Source: Candidatus Geothrix skivensis (lineage in GTDB: Bacteria > Acidobacteriota > Holophagae > Holophagales > Holophagaceae). From it: a stretch of DNA of 64,000 bases. The position numbers were made by a program, and so were the translations under genes. Where the stretch lies: contig JADKIO010000013.1 in assembly GCA_016721195.1 (NCBI GenBank), forward strand, positions 62,001 through 126,000, in the 5' to 3' direction. The stretch's first letter is position 1. Every line of letters begins with the position of its first letter. Positions 53,308 to 61,365 of the stretch are shown here, in pieces. The notes below the pieces were generated by a model. The model was not told the origin of the DNA. It did no database searches and worked only from the letters and a program-made list of their open reading frames with translations.

Positions 53308-55245
53308 TCAGCGCCAGCCGTGCACGGCGGTGCTCCGCTTCTCCTCCCGGGGCTTTTCCCTGGGCGGCTCGGGCTTGGGGGCCGGTCGGTTCTCCCGCTC
53401 GACCTTGGCCGGCGGATCGGGTCGCCGTTCTGGTTCAACCCGGGGGCGAAACTCCATTGGACGTTCCCGGGGCACCACGTCGGGGCGTCGCTCTTCCATG
53501 CGGGGCTTGGGTTCCATCTGCCGCTCCCGGGGCACCAGGTCGGGGCGCCGCTCTTCCACGCGGGGCTTGGGTTCCATCGGTCGCTCCCTGGGCACCACGT
53601 CGGGGCGCCGCTCTTCCACGCGGGGCTTGGGTTCCATCGATCGCTCCCTGGGCACCACGTCGGGGCGCCGCTCTTCCACGCGGGGCTTGGGTTCCATCGA
53701 TCGCTCCCGGGGCACCACATCGGGTCGGCGCTCCTCACCGCGGGGCTGGGGCTCGATGGGGCGCTCCCGGGGCACGAACCGTTCCGGGGCGCTGGCGGGG
53801 CGGCGCTCTTCAAAGGGCCTGCGGACGGAGCCGCCACCCTGGGGCGCCTGGCCCCCGCCCGACGGGGGGGTCAGTTCCCGCCGGAGGACAACCCGGCCCG
53901 TGGTGGTCTGGGCCTGGCGCTCATAGGCACCCATGCGCTCCCGGTGCACATCCCGCCGGAAGGCCGTGGTGATCTCGGTGGGGTTGCGGAATTCCCGGCT
54001 CGAAACGATCAGGGGGCTGCGCTGCCAGGGGGCCTGGAGGCTGCGGTCGCCGCCATTCCAGGGCCGGCCATCGCGGCCGCCGTTGAAGGTGCGGATGATG
54101 TGGACATCCGAGTAGACCCGGGTATGGATTCGGGGATAGTTGATGAAGTTGATGGAGACCACGTTCCAGGCGTAGCCGCCACCCCAGGCCCCGTAGCCCC
54201 AGTGGCAGGGGGTATTGTAGTAGCCCAGCGGCGCCCAGCCGTAATAGCCGGGCGTGTTGTTCCAGGCCACCCAGGCGGGACTGTAGTGGATGCCGGGGAT
54301 CCAGCACCAGCCCAGGCCCACGCCCCAGTGCCAGCGGCCGTGGTGGTAGGCCACATAGGCCCAGGGTTCCTCGGATACCCAGGTCATGCCGCCGGAGTAG
54401 GGCGCCCAGCGTCCCTGGTAGTAGGGGCGCCAGTCCTCGGCGACGCCCGCGGGCTGCCAGACCCAGCCGAACTCATCGGAATGGACCCAGCGGCCATGGC
54501 CATCGAGTTCGTCCGCGTAGTAGCGGAGCTCGGCAGGCACCCGGTCCCAGCTCTCGCCGCGCTTGACCTGCATGGCGCGCTCGCTCCAGCGGTCGAAGTC
54601 ATCGCCGTCATAGGTGTTGTAGCTGCGCACCCGGTCCAGACCATCCTGGGGGCTGTAGACCGTCAGCCGCTCCCCGGCGCTCACCCGGGTCTCGTCCCGC
54701 TCGTTGGCGAAGGCCACCCGCCCGCTCTGGACCTTGAGGCGCACCAGCCGGTCCCGCTCGGCCTCCACGGTGAAGGCACCTTTGTTGAAGCAGGTGGCCG
54801 TGCCCGAGGGGGTATCCACCCGGAACCGGGCATCGGATTGGCCCCCCAGCAGGATGTGGAGCCGTCCATAGTCGAGGCGGAGCAGCACCTGCTTTTCGCC
54901 CTTCCGATCGGTGAAGAGTGCCCCGACGGTGAACCGGGTGGCTCCGCCGAAGGCCACGCGGGTGCCATCCCCCAGTTGCAGAACACCACGGCCGCGGCTT
55001 TCCACAACATCGCCTTCTGCGATGGGCGTGCCCCGGCTGAGCCGTTCATCCAGGTCGCCCTTGCGGATCTGGACCTCGCCCTCCAGGGCCCGGACCATGG
55101 CATAGCGCTCAGGCGCTTCGCCCTGATAGGTCTCTTCGTCATAGGCGGTGGGTGCGCTGGTGGGCGGAGCCTGGGGGGCGGCCACGAGGAGCACCGCGGG
55201 ACAGAGCAACGCGGCCAGTCGGGAGTGGGAATAGTGCGCGTTCAT
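53308..55245 (-). CDS. FecR/DUF6600 protein with 20-residue carboxy repeats
   Basis: A 645-residue exported protein. The signal peptide is MNAHYSHSRLAALLCPAVLLVAAPQ. A FecR-like domain (about 55-205; GEVQIRKGDLDERLSRGTPI, DTPSGTATCF) is followed by a Trp/Tyr-rich DUF6600 domain (about 240-360) with many YxGRWxW motifs. The end (about 495-595) is five near-identical 20-residue repeats of the form PRERxMEPKPRVEERRPDVV. It is probably a cell-surface or periplasmic protein of unknown role. Confidence 0.8.
   Translation of the reverse strand: MNAHYSHSRLAALLCPAVLLVAAPQAPPTSAPTAYDEETYQGEAPERYAMVRALEGEVQIRKGDLDERLSRGTPIAEGDVVESRGRGVLQLGDGTRVAFGGATRFTVGALFTDRKGEKQVLLRLDYGRLHILLGGQSDARFRVDTPSGTATCFNKGAFTVEAERDRLVRLKVQSGRVAFANERDETRVSAGERLTVYSPQDGLDRVRSYNTYDGDDFDRWSERAMQVKRGESWDRVPAELRYYADELDGHGRWVHSDEFGWVWQPAGVAEDWRPYYQGRWAPYSGGMTWVSEEPWAYVAYHHGRWHWGVGLGWCWIPGIHYSPAWVAWNNTPGYYGWAPLGYYNTPCHWGYGAWGGGYAWNVVSINFINYPRIHTRVYSDVHIIRTFNGGRDGRPWNGGDRSLQAPWQRSPLIVSSREFRNPTEITTAFRRDVHRERMGAYERQAQTTTGRVVLRRELTPPSGGGQAPQGGGSVRRPFEERRPASAPERFVPRERPIEPQPRGEERRPDVVPRERSMEPKPRVEERRPDVVPRERSMEPKPRVEERRPDVVPRERPMEPKPRVEERRPDLVPRERQMEPKPRMEERRPDVVPRERPMEFRPRVEPERRPDPPAKVERENRPAPKPEPPREKPREEKRSTAVHGWR
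53461..53760. repeat. Five 60-bp tandem repeats within the FecR-domain gene
   Basis: Five units of exactly 60 bases in a row, differing by a few bases each; a sixth and seventh partly matching unit flank them. The units keep the reading frame of the protein on the minus strand. It is a minisatellite able to change copy number. Confidence 0.92.
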
Positions 55246-55344
55246 GGGCCCTCCACGGGAGTGGATGCCGGATCCCGGGGGATCGGTTCCACAAAGGACT
55301 GCAGCGAGGGTCGTGCCAACGGGGCCGAGGCGCCCCGCCGGTGC

Positions 55345-56016
55345 TCAGTCTCGCGGGAAGGGGGCCAGGGCGGTACCGGCCTTGGCGGGATTGGGATGGG
55401 GCCCCAGGGCCGCCAACCGGGGCAGCAGGCCCATCCAGGGAATGGACCACTGGCGGGGGGCGCCCCGATCCACCGCCCCCGCAGATACCTCCAGGCGGTC
55501 CGCCAGAAACCTCAGCCTCAGGTCCCTGCCCGGTGGCAGGGGAAGGTGGATCACCCGGGCCGTCGCGGGGTGAACCACGCTCAGGAAGCCTTCGCCATCT
55601 TCCAGGATCCAGAGCAGGCCCCGCAGGAAGGGGCGGAAGTCCTCGGCCACCCACCGGAGCCCACCGAGGCCCTGGCTCAGGGGCGAATCCGCCGGGAAGG
55701 ACCAGGTACCCGCCGTTGGAACCAGGGGCAGCCCCCCATCCCGCCAGACCTGGAGCGGGCGGCCGGGCAGGCCGGTCTTCAGGCGGATGATGCCGCGACC
55801 ATCCCGGAGGCTCAGGGTGCCATCGCCCGTCAGCTGGGCCGCCAGTGGGCCCGCGGAGGGCTCCAATGCGGCCGAGACTTCTTCCCTCGAAGGGCCGGCG
55901 CCGGCCTGCCAGTCCACGGGAGCGACCCGCTCCCAGGCCAGAGCCGGTCGGCCCTGGGCGCCGAGGGACGGGGCGGCCAGCGCCGCGCAGCTCAGGAGGA
56001 GGGCGCCCAGCCGCAC
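55345..56016 (-). CDS. Exported hypothetical protein
   Basis: A 223-residue protein with signal peptide MRLGALLLSCAALAAPSLGAQG (GTG start at 56016) and no known domain. The body is rich in Leu, Pro and Gly with beta-like stretches. It overlaps the end of tatD by 25 bases, so it is probably cotranscribed. Confidence 0.6.
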   Translation of the reverse strand: MRLGALLLSCAALAAPSLGAQGRPALAWERVAPVDWQAGAGPSREEVSAALEPSAGPLAAQLTGDGTLSLRDGRGIIRLKTGLPGRPLQVWRDGGLPLVPTAGTWSFPADSPLSQGLGGLRWVAEDFRPFLRGLLWILEDGEGFLSVVHPATARVIHLPLPPGRDLRLRFLADRLEVSAGAVDRGAPRQWSIPWMGLLPRLAALGPHPNPAKAGTALAPFPRD

Positions 56017-56771
56017 AGGGCCTCCAGGTTGCGGGTGGTGAGCTCCGCCAGCTTCAGCGAGGGGATGCCCCGCAGCTCCGCCACTGCTTCGGCGGTGAAG
56101 CGCACGTAGGCAGGTTCATTGGGCTTCCCCCGGTAGGGCACCGGCGCCAGGAAGGGGGCATCGGTCTCCACCAGGATGCGGTCGGCGGGGGCCCAGGCCG
56201 CCACGTCCCTTACGGCCTCGGCCTTCTTGAAGGTGGCGATGCCCGAGAAGCTCAGGTAGAAGCCCAGGTCCAGGGCCCGCTGGGCGAAGGCCCGGTCCTC
56301 GCTGAAGCAGTGGATGATGCCCCGGATGGCATCCGCGCCCTCCTCCTCCAGGACGCGGAGGGTGGCCTCGGGGGCCGAGCGCGTGTGGATCATCAGGGGT
56401 TTGCCGAGGGCCTTCGCCAGGCGGATCTGGGCCCGGAAGGCCGCTTCCTGCAGGTCCCGCGGGCTCAGGTCATAGTGCCAATCGAGCCCGGTCTCGCCGA
56501 CGAAGCGCACGGCGGGATCCACCAGCAGGCGCTCCAGCCCCGCCGCCACCTCCGGCGACCAGCTCTTGGCCTCGTGGGGATGCACGCCCAGGCTGGCCTG
56601 CACGCCGGGAACCCGCCCGGCCAGGTCCAGCACCACCCGCGAGTCCTCCAGGTCGGTACCCACGGCGATGAAGCCCGTCACGCCCTGACTGCGGGCCCGC
56701 AGCAGGGTGGCCTCCACCTGGTCGGGGGAAAGGTAGGAACCGGTGAGGTGGCAATGGGCGTCCACGAGCAT
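55992..56771 (-). CDS. tatD: TatD family metal-dependent deoxyribonuclease
   Basis: A 259-residue TIM-barrel hydrolase with metal motif DAHCHL (residues 4-9), GETGLDWHY, and HTRSAPEAT. The family acts as 3'-5' DNase in DNA quality control and is not part of Tat export. The start is 205 bases from moaA on the other strand. Confidence 0.93.
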   Translation of the reverse strand: MLVDAHCHLTGSYLSPDQVEATLLRARSQGVTGFIAVGTDLEDSRVVLDLAGRVPGVQASLGVHPHEAKSWSPEVAAGLERLLVDPAVRFVGETGLDWHYDLSPRDLQEAAFRAQIRLAKALGKPLMIHTRSAPEATLRVLEEEGADAIRGIIHCFSEDRAFAQRALDLGFYLSFSGIATFKKAEAVRDVAAWAPADRILVETDAPFLAPVPYRGKPNEPAYVRFTAEAVAELRGIPSLKLAELTTRNLEALCGWAPSS

Positions 56772-56976
56772 GCCTCCATGCTCTCATGGGCCGGCCGGGG
56801 CGCCGGCAAGGCCCGGCGGGAGACCACCGCGGGGCCGGAGATCACAGGTCCTCCCAGTCCCTGTGACCTTGGGCACGAACCCCGGATCCATCGAGTCCAA
56901 AGCTCGCATTCTGGTGGGGCCAGGAGCCCCCTTGCCCGTCCTCTTCCCCGCTGAAGCCCCGCCCCAGCCGCCCCGG

Positions 56977-57978
56977 ATGCTGCGGGTGCGGGATGGCCTG
57001 AAGGATGGCCTGGGCCGGGGCATCACCTACCTCCGCGTCTCGGTCACGGAGCAGTGCAACCTGGCCTGCGTCTATTGCAAGCCCCGGACCGGCCAGTCCC
57101 AGCGCCAGGAGGCTCCGGCCATGAGCCGCAACGAGGTGGTGGCCCTGGTGAAGGTGTTCACCAGCCTGGGCATCCGGAAGGTCCGGCTCACCGGCGGCGA
57201 ACCCCTGCTGCGGCGGGATCTGGAGACCATCATCGCCGGCATCAGCCCCGAGGTGGATGGCCGGGTCCACCTCACCACCAACGGTTTCCACCTGGCCCGC
57301 CGGGCCCGGGCTCTCCGGGATGCGGGGCTCGCCGGCCTCAACGTCAGCCTGGATGCGGCCGAGGGCCGGACTTTTGAGCGGCTGACCCAGAAGAAGGGAC
57401 TGACCAAGGTCCTGGTTGGCATCGAGGCGGCCCGGGCCGTGGGTCTCAGGGCCAAGCTCAACACCGTGGTCCTGCGGGGCTGGAATGAAGACCAGATCGT
57501 CCCCCTGGCCCGCCTCGCCCAGCGGGAGGGCCTGCAGGTCCGCTTCATCGAGTTCATGCCCTACCTGGGCAATGGCTGGGACCGGGACCAGTTCATGCCC
57601 GCGGCTGAGATCCTGCAGACCATCCAGGAAGGCCTGGGGCTCGAGCTGGAGGAAGAACCCCCGCTGGGGCTGGAGGAAGGGCCCGCGCGGCTGTTCCGGA
57701 TGCCCGGCAGCGAAGGGAAGGTGGGGGTCATCTCCACCCTCAGCACCGACTTCTGCGCCCGCTGCAACCGGGTGCGCCTCACCAGCCGAGGGGAGCTCAA
57801 AGCCTGCCTCTTCGGCGGCCCAACCGTGGGGCTGCTTGAACCCCTGCGCAACCATGCCTCCCACGAAGACCTGGTTCAACTCATCCGTCGGACCCTCACC
57901 GATAAGCTGGCTTGCCACCCCATGCGCAGCGGCGACCAGCCGGCACTCGCCCACGGCATGTGGCAGGTGGGCGGGTGA
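56977..57978 (+). CDS. moaA: GTP 3',8-cyclase MoaA
   Basis: The ATG at 56977 opens a 333-residue protein of normal family length; in-frame starts further left would run over the tatD start. SAM cluster Cys27-x3-Cys31-x2-Cys34 (CNLACVYC), second cluster FCARCNRVRL with a later Cys (KACLF), and the GG carboxy end are all present. It makes the first intermediate of molybdopterin. The gene overlaps mobA by 4 bases (GTGA). Confidence 0.95.
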   Translation: MLRVRDGLKDGLGRGITYLRVSVTEQCNLACVYCKPRTGQSQRQEAPAMSRNEVVALVKVFTSLGIRKVRLTGGEPLLRRDLETIIAGISPEVDGRVHLTTNGFHLARRARALRDAGLAGLNVSLDAAEGRTFERLTQKKGLTKVLVGIEAARAVGLRAKLNTVVLRGWNEDQIVPLARLAQREGLQVRFIEFMPYLGNGWDRDQFMPAAEILQTIQEGLGLELEEEPPLGLEEGPARLFRMPGSEGKVGVISTLSTDFCARCNRVRLTSRGELKACLFGGPTVGLLEPLRNHASHEDLVQLIRRTLTDKLACHPMRSGDQPALAHGMWQVGG

Positions 57979-58541
57979 AACCCGGCCTGCTGCTGCTGAG
58001 CGGAGGCAGCGGGAGCCGCATGGGGACGCCGAAGCACGAACTGGCGCATCCCGGCGGGGGCTCCTGGGGCGGCCACCTGGTGCGGGTGTTCGAGTCCGCC
58101 TTTCCCGTGGGACCCATCCAGGTTCTGGGCGAGGCCCTGCCGGACCGGCCCAATCTGCCCCGCCTGGACGACCCCAGGGAAGGTCCGGCGTTGGCCCTGC
58201 GCGCCTGGGCCGCTGCCGCTGCGCCGCCGGCGGAGGTCTGGTGGGTGGTGGCCTGTGATCAGGTGCGCTGGACGAAGGCCAGCCTCCAGGTCTGGTGGGC
58301 GACCTGTGAGGCCAGCGACCCCTCCTTCACCCGCTGGGTCATGGCCCTCCACGGGGGCCACCTGCAGCCCCTGGGGGGCTGGCTTCCCGCCACCCTCCGA
58401 CCCGCCCTGGCCGCTTCCCGGGCCCGCTCCCTCATGGCGCTGGCCACCTCCCTGCCCCACCTCGCCCTTCCGCGGGAAGGCAGGGAGTGGCTGGATGTGG
58501 ATACGCCGGAGGAGCGCGACGCCTTCGAACGAGAAGGCTAG
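57975..58541 (+). CDS. mobA: Molybdenum cofactor guanylyltransferase MobA
   Basis: A 188-residue protein from a GTG overlapping the moaA stop. LLLSGGSGSRMGTPKHEL (residues 5-22) is the nucleotide-binding loop with the RMGxxK pattern of MobA, and DVDTPEE is near the end. It converts the pterin cofactor to the guanine dinucleotide form, which the downstream molybdoenzyme family requires. Confidence 0.85.
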   Translation: MKPGLLLLSGGSGSRMGTPKHELAHPGGGSWGGHLVRVFESAFPVGPIQVLGEALPDRPNLPRLDDPREGPALALRAWAAAAAPPAEVWWVVACDQVRWTKASLQVWWATCEASDPSFTRWVMALHGGHLQPLGGWLPATLRPALAASRARSLMALATSLPHLALPREGREWLDVDTPEERDAFEREG

Positions 58542-58915
58542 ACCAGCCGCTTCCGCACCAGCCGCTCCACGGGCACGCCGCCCTTGAGGTGGCTGTCGAT
58601 GATCTCGGGGACGTCCTCGGGGGTGACGTGGGCGTACCAGACGCCATCGGGATAGACCAGCACGGCTGGGCCGATGGCGCAGAACCCCACGGACCCGCAG
58701 GTGATGCACTGGATGTCCCCGGTCCTGTCCCCCTTGTGGAACAGCATGCTCTCGGCCATCAGCCGGGTCCTGAAGGCCTCCAGTACGGCCTCGGAACCAT
58801 TGGCGGCGCAGCTTTTGGCCGTGCACACCAGCACTTGCCGCTGCAGGCCGTGTTCCATGATGGGAGACAGGGAGGCATCTTGTTCGGGTGAGGGAAGGGA
58901 GCGAGCTTCATCCAT
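58538..58915 (-). CDS. Thioredoxin-like 2Fe-2S ferredoxin
   Basis: Start at ATG 58915. The 125-residue protein carries CTAKSC (Cys31, Cys36), then CITCGSVGFC (Cys70, Cys73, Cys79) and GPAVLVYPDGVWYAHVTPEDV, as in thioredoxin-fold ferredoxins. The second Cys pair is C-x5-C instead of the usual C-x3-C, and there is an extra Cys. It overlaps the end of mobA by 4 bases on the other strand. Confidence 0.82.
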   Translation of the reverse strand: MDEARSLPSPEQDASLSPIMEHGLQRQVLVCTAKSCAANGSEAVLEAFRTRLMAESMLFHKGDRTGDIQCITCGSVGFCAIGPAVLVYPDGVWYAHVTPEDVPEIIDSHLKGGVPVERLVRKRLV

Positions 58916-59025
58916 GGGCCAGCCTCGATCCCACCATAGCAGCCCCTGCCAACTGCTTTTCGGGTGGCAGATCCATGCCAATACCAGGGTCGAATTTTAA
59001 ATTACTATGTGGTTATTTAATTAAT

Positions 59026-59041
59026 CGTGATGATAATCACA
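59026..59041 (+). promoter_or_regulatory. CRP/FNR-like palindrome before the respiratory operon
   Basis: CGTGA-TGATAA-TCACA differs from the TGTGA-N6-TCACA consensus by one base. It lies in a strikingly AT-rich 50-base stretch (58995-59045), uncommon in this GC-rich DNA, 160 bases before the cytochrome gene. The gap 58916-59201 has no gene. A TTGACC hexamer at 59048-59053 may be a -35 element, but I cannot see a clear -10. Confidence 0.5.
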
Positions 59042-59201
59042 AGCAACTTGACCTCCCTTTCGACCAGATCATCCTCAATGGCGGGGCGCTTCCCCAGGCG
59101 CTTCCGCTTCGAGATCTGTGGATTCCCTGATCCAGACCCCTCCCCCCACCGGGGATGACCTTGCTCTCCCCCCTTCACCCCTCTCCGAAAGGATGTGCTG
59201 C

Positions 59202-59522
59202 ATGTCCAACACCGTGAAACTCCTCGTCCTCATCGCCGCGCTCACGCTGCCCCTGGCCGCCGAAGGTGGCAGCGACACCAAGGGCAAGTTCTTTTTCAAG
59301 AAGACCTGCAAGTCCTGCCACGCCCCGGGTGGGAGCGCCAAGGAAGTCACACCGCTCTCCAAGACCCAGGCCCAGTGGAAGGCCTACTTCGCCGCCGGCA
59401 AGCACAAGAAGGGCGCCGAGAAGCTGGATTCCGTCCTCAAGCCTGAACAGGTGAAGGATGTCCAGACCTTCCTGGTGAACCACGCTTCCGATTCCCCGCA
59501 GCCCGAAACCTGCGGCGGCTGA
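59202..59522 (+). CDS. Small monoheme c-type cytochrome
   Basis: Start ATG at 59202 before a Sec signal MSNTVKLLVLIAALTLPLAA; AAAGGA precedes it. The 106-residue protein has one heme-binding motif CKSCH (Cys36, Cys39, His40). The mature part has no Met at all, so the distal heme ligand cannot be the usual Met; His66 and His96 are candidates. It may donate electrons in the periplasm to the molybdoenzyme encoded downstream. Confidence 0.85.
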   Translation: MSNTVKLLVLIAALTLPLAAEGGSDTKGKFFFKKTCKSCHAPGGSAKEVTPLSKTQAQWKAYFAAGKHKKGAEKLDSVLKPEQVKDVQTFLVNHASDSPQPETCGG

Positions 59523-59558
59523 GCGTCCCCCCCTTCCCCCCATTCACGAGGAGACCCC

Positions 59559-61286
59559 ATGAACTCCCGCATTGCCCTCGCCCTGGTCGCCATGCTGGCG
59601 CCCGCGGCCCTGAACGCCCAGACCAACGAGGATCTGCAGAAGCAGATCGAGCAGCTCAAAGTCCAGCTGAAGGCCGTCGAAGAGAAGGCTGCCGCCGCCC
59701 AGGAAGTCGATGCCCGGCTCGTCAAGGTCGAGACCAAGGTCGCCGGCGACAACATTCAGTGGGGCGGCGATCTGCGCACCCGCTATGAGAGCAACACCTG
59801 GACCTTCAAGCCCTACCAGCAGTTCATGGGCTTCGCCCAGAGCGCTGGGGCCCCCGCCGGCTCCCTGCCCCCGGGCTACCCCTATCCCTTCATGGCCCTC
59901 ACCCAGGCGGTCCCCGGCCAGGAGTGGAGCAATTCCACCCAGTGGTCCACCCGCCTGCGCCTCAAGATGGGCATCACCATCAATGAGCACGCCAAGATCA
60001 TGGGCCGCCTGGCCATGTACAAGGTCCACGGGGGCGGCGATGTGCCCGTGTTCAACGGCTCGCCCAATACGGTCGCCAACTCCTTCACAAGCGCCAAGGT
60101 CCCCGGCACGGACGTGCTGCACGTCGAGCGCGCCAGCCTGGTCTATGACTTCCCCGTGGGCATCCTCTCCATCGGCCGCCAGAACACCTCCGACGGCCCG
60201 CCCCTCGAAGTGCGCGAAGGCGGCGAGCGCCAGGCCACCCCGCAGGCCCTGGCCGTCAACGCCCAGGTGGATGGCGTCGGCTTCAAGTTCCAGCTCGACA
60301 AGATCGGCATGCCCGAAGGCACGCTGCTGGGCCTCTGCTACGGCGTGGGCTACGAGTCCGGCTTCGGTGGCGGCGGCAACGTGAAGGCCAATGCCGCCCC
60401 CGTGGGCTTCAACTTCACCAACGTGAACTGGACCGCCCAGGGCCCCAACGCCGCCGCGGCTGCCATGCAGGTGAACCCCATCGGCCCCCTCAAGGACACC
60501 ACCGTCCTCGGAGCCATGTTCGACCTGCCCCTGCTGTTCCAGGTGGGCCAGAGCGTCCACAGCGCGAACTTCTACCTGGGCTTCAACCGCATGGGGAACA
60601 TGACGGACATCCCGTACGGCAGCACCAACAACTTCCCCGTGCCTGCCATGCCGGGCATGGGTGGGATGCCCTCCACCCAGTACGTGACCGCCACCAACAA
60701 CCTGGGTGACATCGATCAGTGGACCGCCACCTGGAAGCACAAGATCGGCGACACCTTCACCTATTTCGCCAGCTACGGCTCCATCAAGAGCAATCCCAAC
60801 GGCAAGACGAGTCAGTACGGCGCCTACTGGACCTTCCCCGCCAACGCGGGCGGGCTCCAGCAGCTGGCCGGCTTCGGCGGCCTCCTGGGGGATGCCAAGA
60901 AGAGCCAGACCGCCAGCGCCTACTATGTGGGCGTGCGCTGGGATCCCACCGAGAAGTTCGGCATCGGCCTGGAGTTCAACCACGGCTCCCCGCGGTGGTG
61001 GACCTACAGCCCTGCCACCGGCGAAGCCACCGAGAAGCTCGGCACCCGCGGCGACGTCCTGGAAGGCTACATCCACTGGCAGTTCGCCAAGAACACCGCG
61101 CTCCGCCTGGGCTACCTGGACTACAAGTACAGCCACGCCTTCAGCGGCTGGCACATCTCCCCTGGCCCTGCCAACCCGGCCCAGAGCTGGGAGGACGCCT
61201 ACGACCTGAGCAAGAACCCGCTGCTGCAGTACGGCTTCCCCGCCGCCATCAAGTCGACCTACATATCTATTGAAGTGAAGTTCTAG
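59559..61286 (+). CDS. DUF3373-like outer-membrane beta-barrel protein
   Basis: A 575-residue protein with signal peptide MNSRIALALVAMLAPAALNA, an amino-terminal coiled coil (about 23-55) and then a beta-barrel pattern of alternating aromatic strands to the terminal Phe (EVKF). This is the layout of DUF3373 and related porins found with respiratory genes in iron- and sulfur-respiring bacteria. It is followed by a terminator but has no gap-wide promoter before it. Confidence 0.75.
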   Translation: MNSRIALALVAMLAPAALNAQTNEDLQKQIEQLKVQLKAVEEKAAAAQEVDARLVKVETKVAGDNIQWGGDLRTRYESNTWTFKPYQQFMGFAQSAGAPAGSLPPGYPYPFMALTQAVPGQEWSNSTQWSTRLRLKMGITINEHAKIMGRLAMYKVHGGGDVPVFNGSPNTVANSFTSAKVPGTDVLHVERASLVYDFPVGILSIGRQNTSDGPPLEVREGGERQATPQALAVNAQVDGVGFKFQLDKIGMPEGTLLGLCYGVGYESGFGGGGNVKANAAPVGFNFTNVNWTAQGPNAAAAAMQVNPIGPLKDTTVLGAMFDLPLLFQVGQSVHSANFYLGFNRMGNMTDIPYGSTNNFPVPAMPGMGGMPSTQYVTATNNLGDIDQWTATWKHKIGDTFTYFASYGSIKSNPNGKTSQYGAYWTFPANAGGLQQLAGFGGLLGDAKKSQTASAYYVGVRWDPTEKFGIGLEFNHGSPRWWTYSPATGEATEKLGTRGDVLEGYIHWQFAKNTALRLGYLDYKYSHAFSGWHISPGPANPAQSWEDAYDLSKNPLLQYGFPAAIKSTYISIEVKF

Positions 61287-61297
61287 GGTTTCAGACC

Positions 61298-61331
61298 CCG
61301 GGCCGGGAGGGTGACCTCCTGGCCCGGTTTT
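61298..61331 (+). terminator. Rho-independent terminator after the barrel gene
   Basis: CCGGGCCGGGAGG and CCTCCTGGCCCGG form a stem with a GTGA loop, followed by TTTT. The next gene starts 35 bases later, so this may be a partial stop or attenuator inside the operon. Confidence 0.8.
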
Positions 61332-61365
61332 CGAATACCATCGTCGCGTCATTCTGGAGATTCCG

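Noticed and set aside
53461..53760. Regular repeats as a CRISPR array
   Set aside because: The units are 60 bases without unique spacers, in frame within a gene; no cas gene is near.
56772..56976. Moco riboswitch in front of moaA
   Set aside because: There is an inverted repeat (56842-56866, TCACAGG/CCTGTGA) but I could not fit the conserved core of the Moco RNA motif to this stretch.
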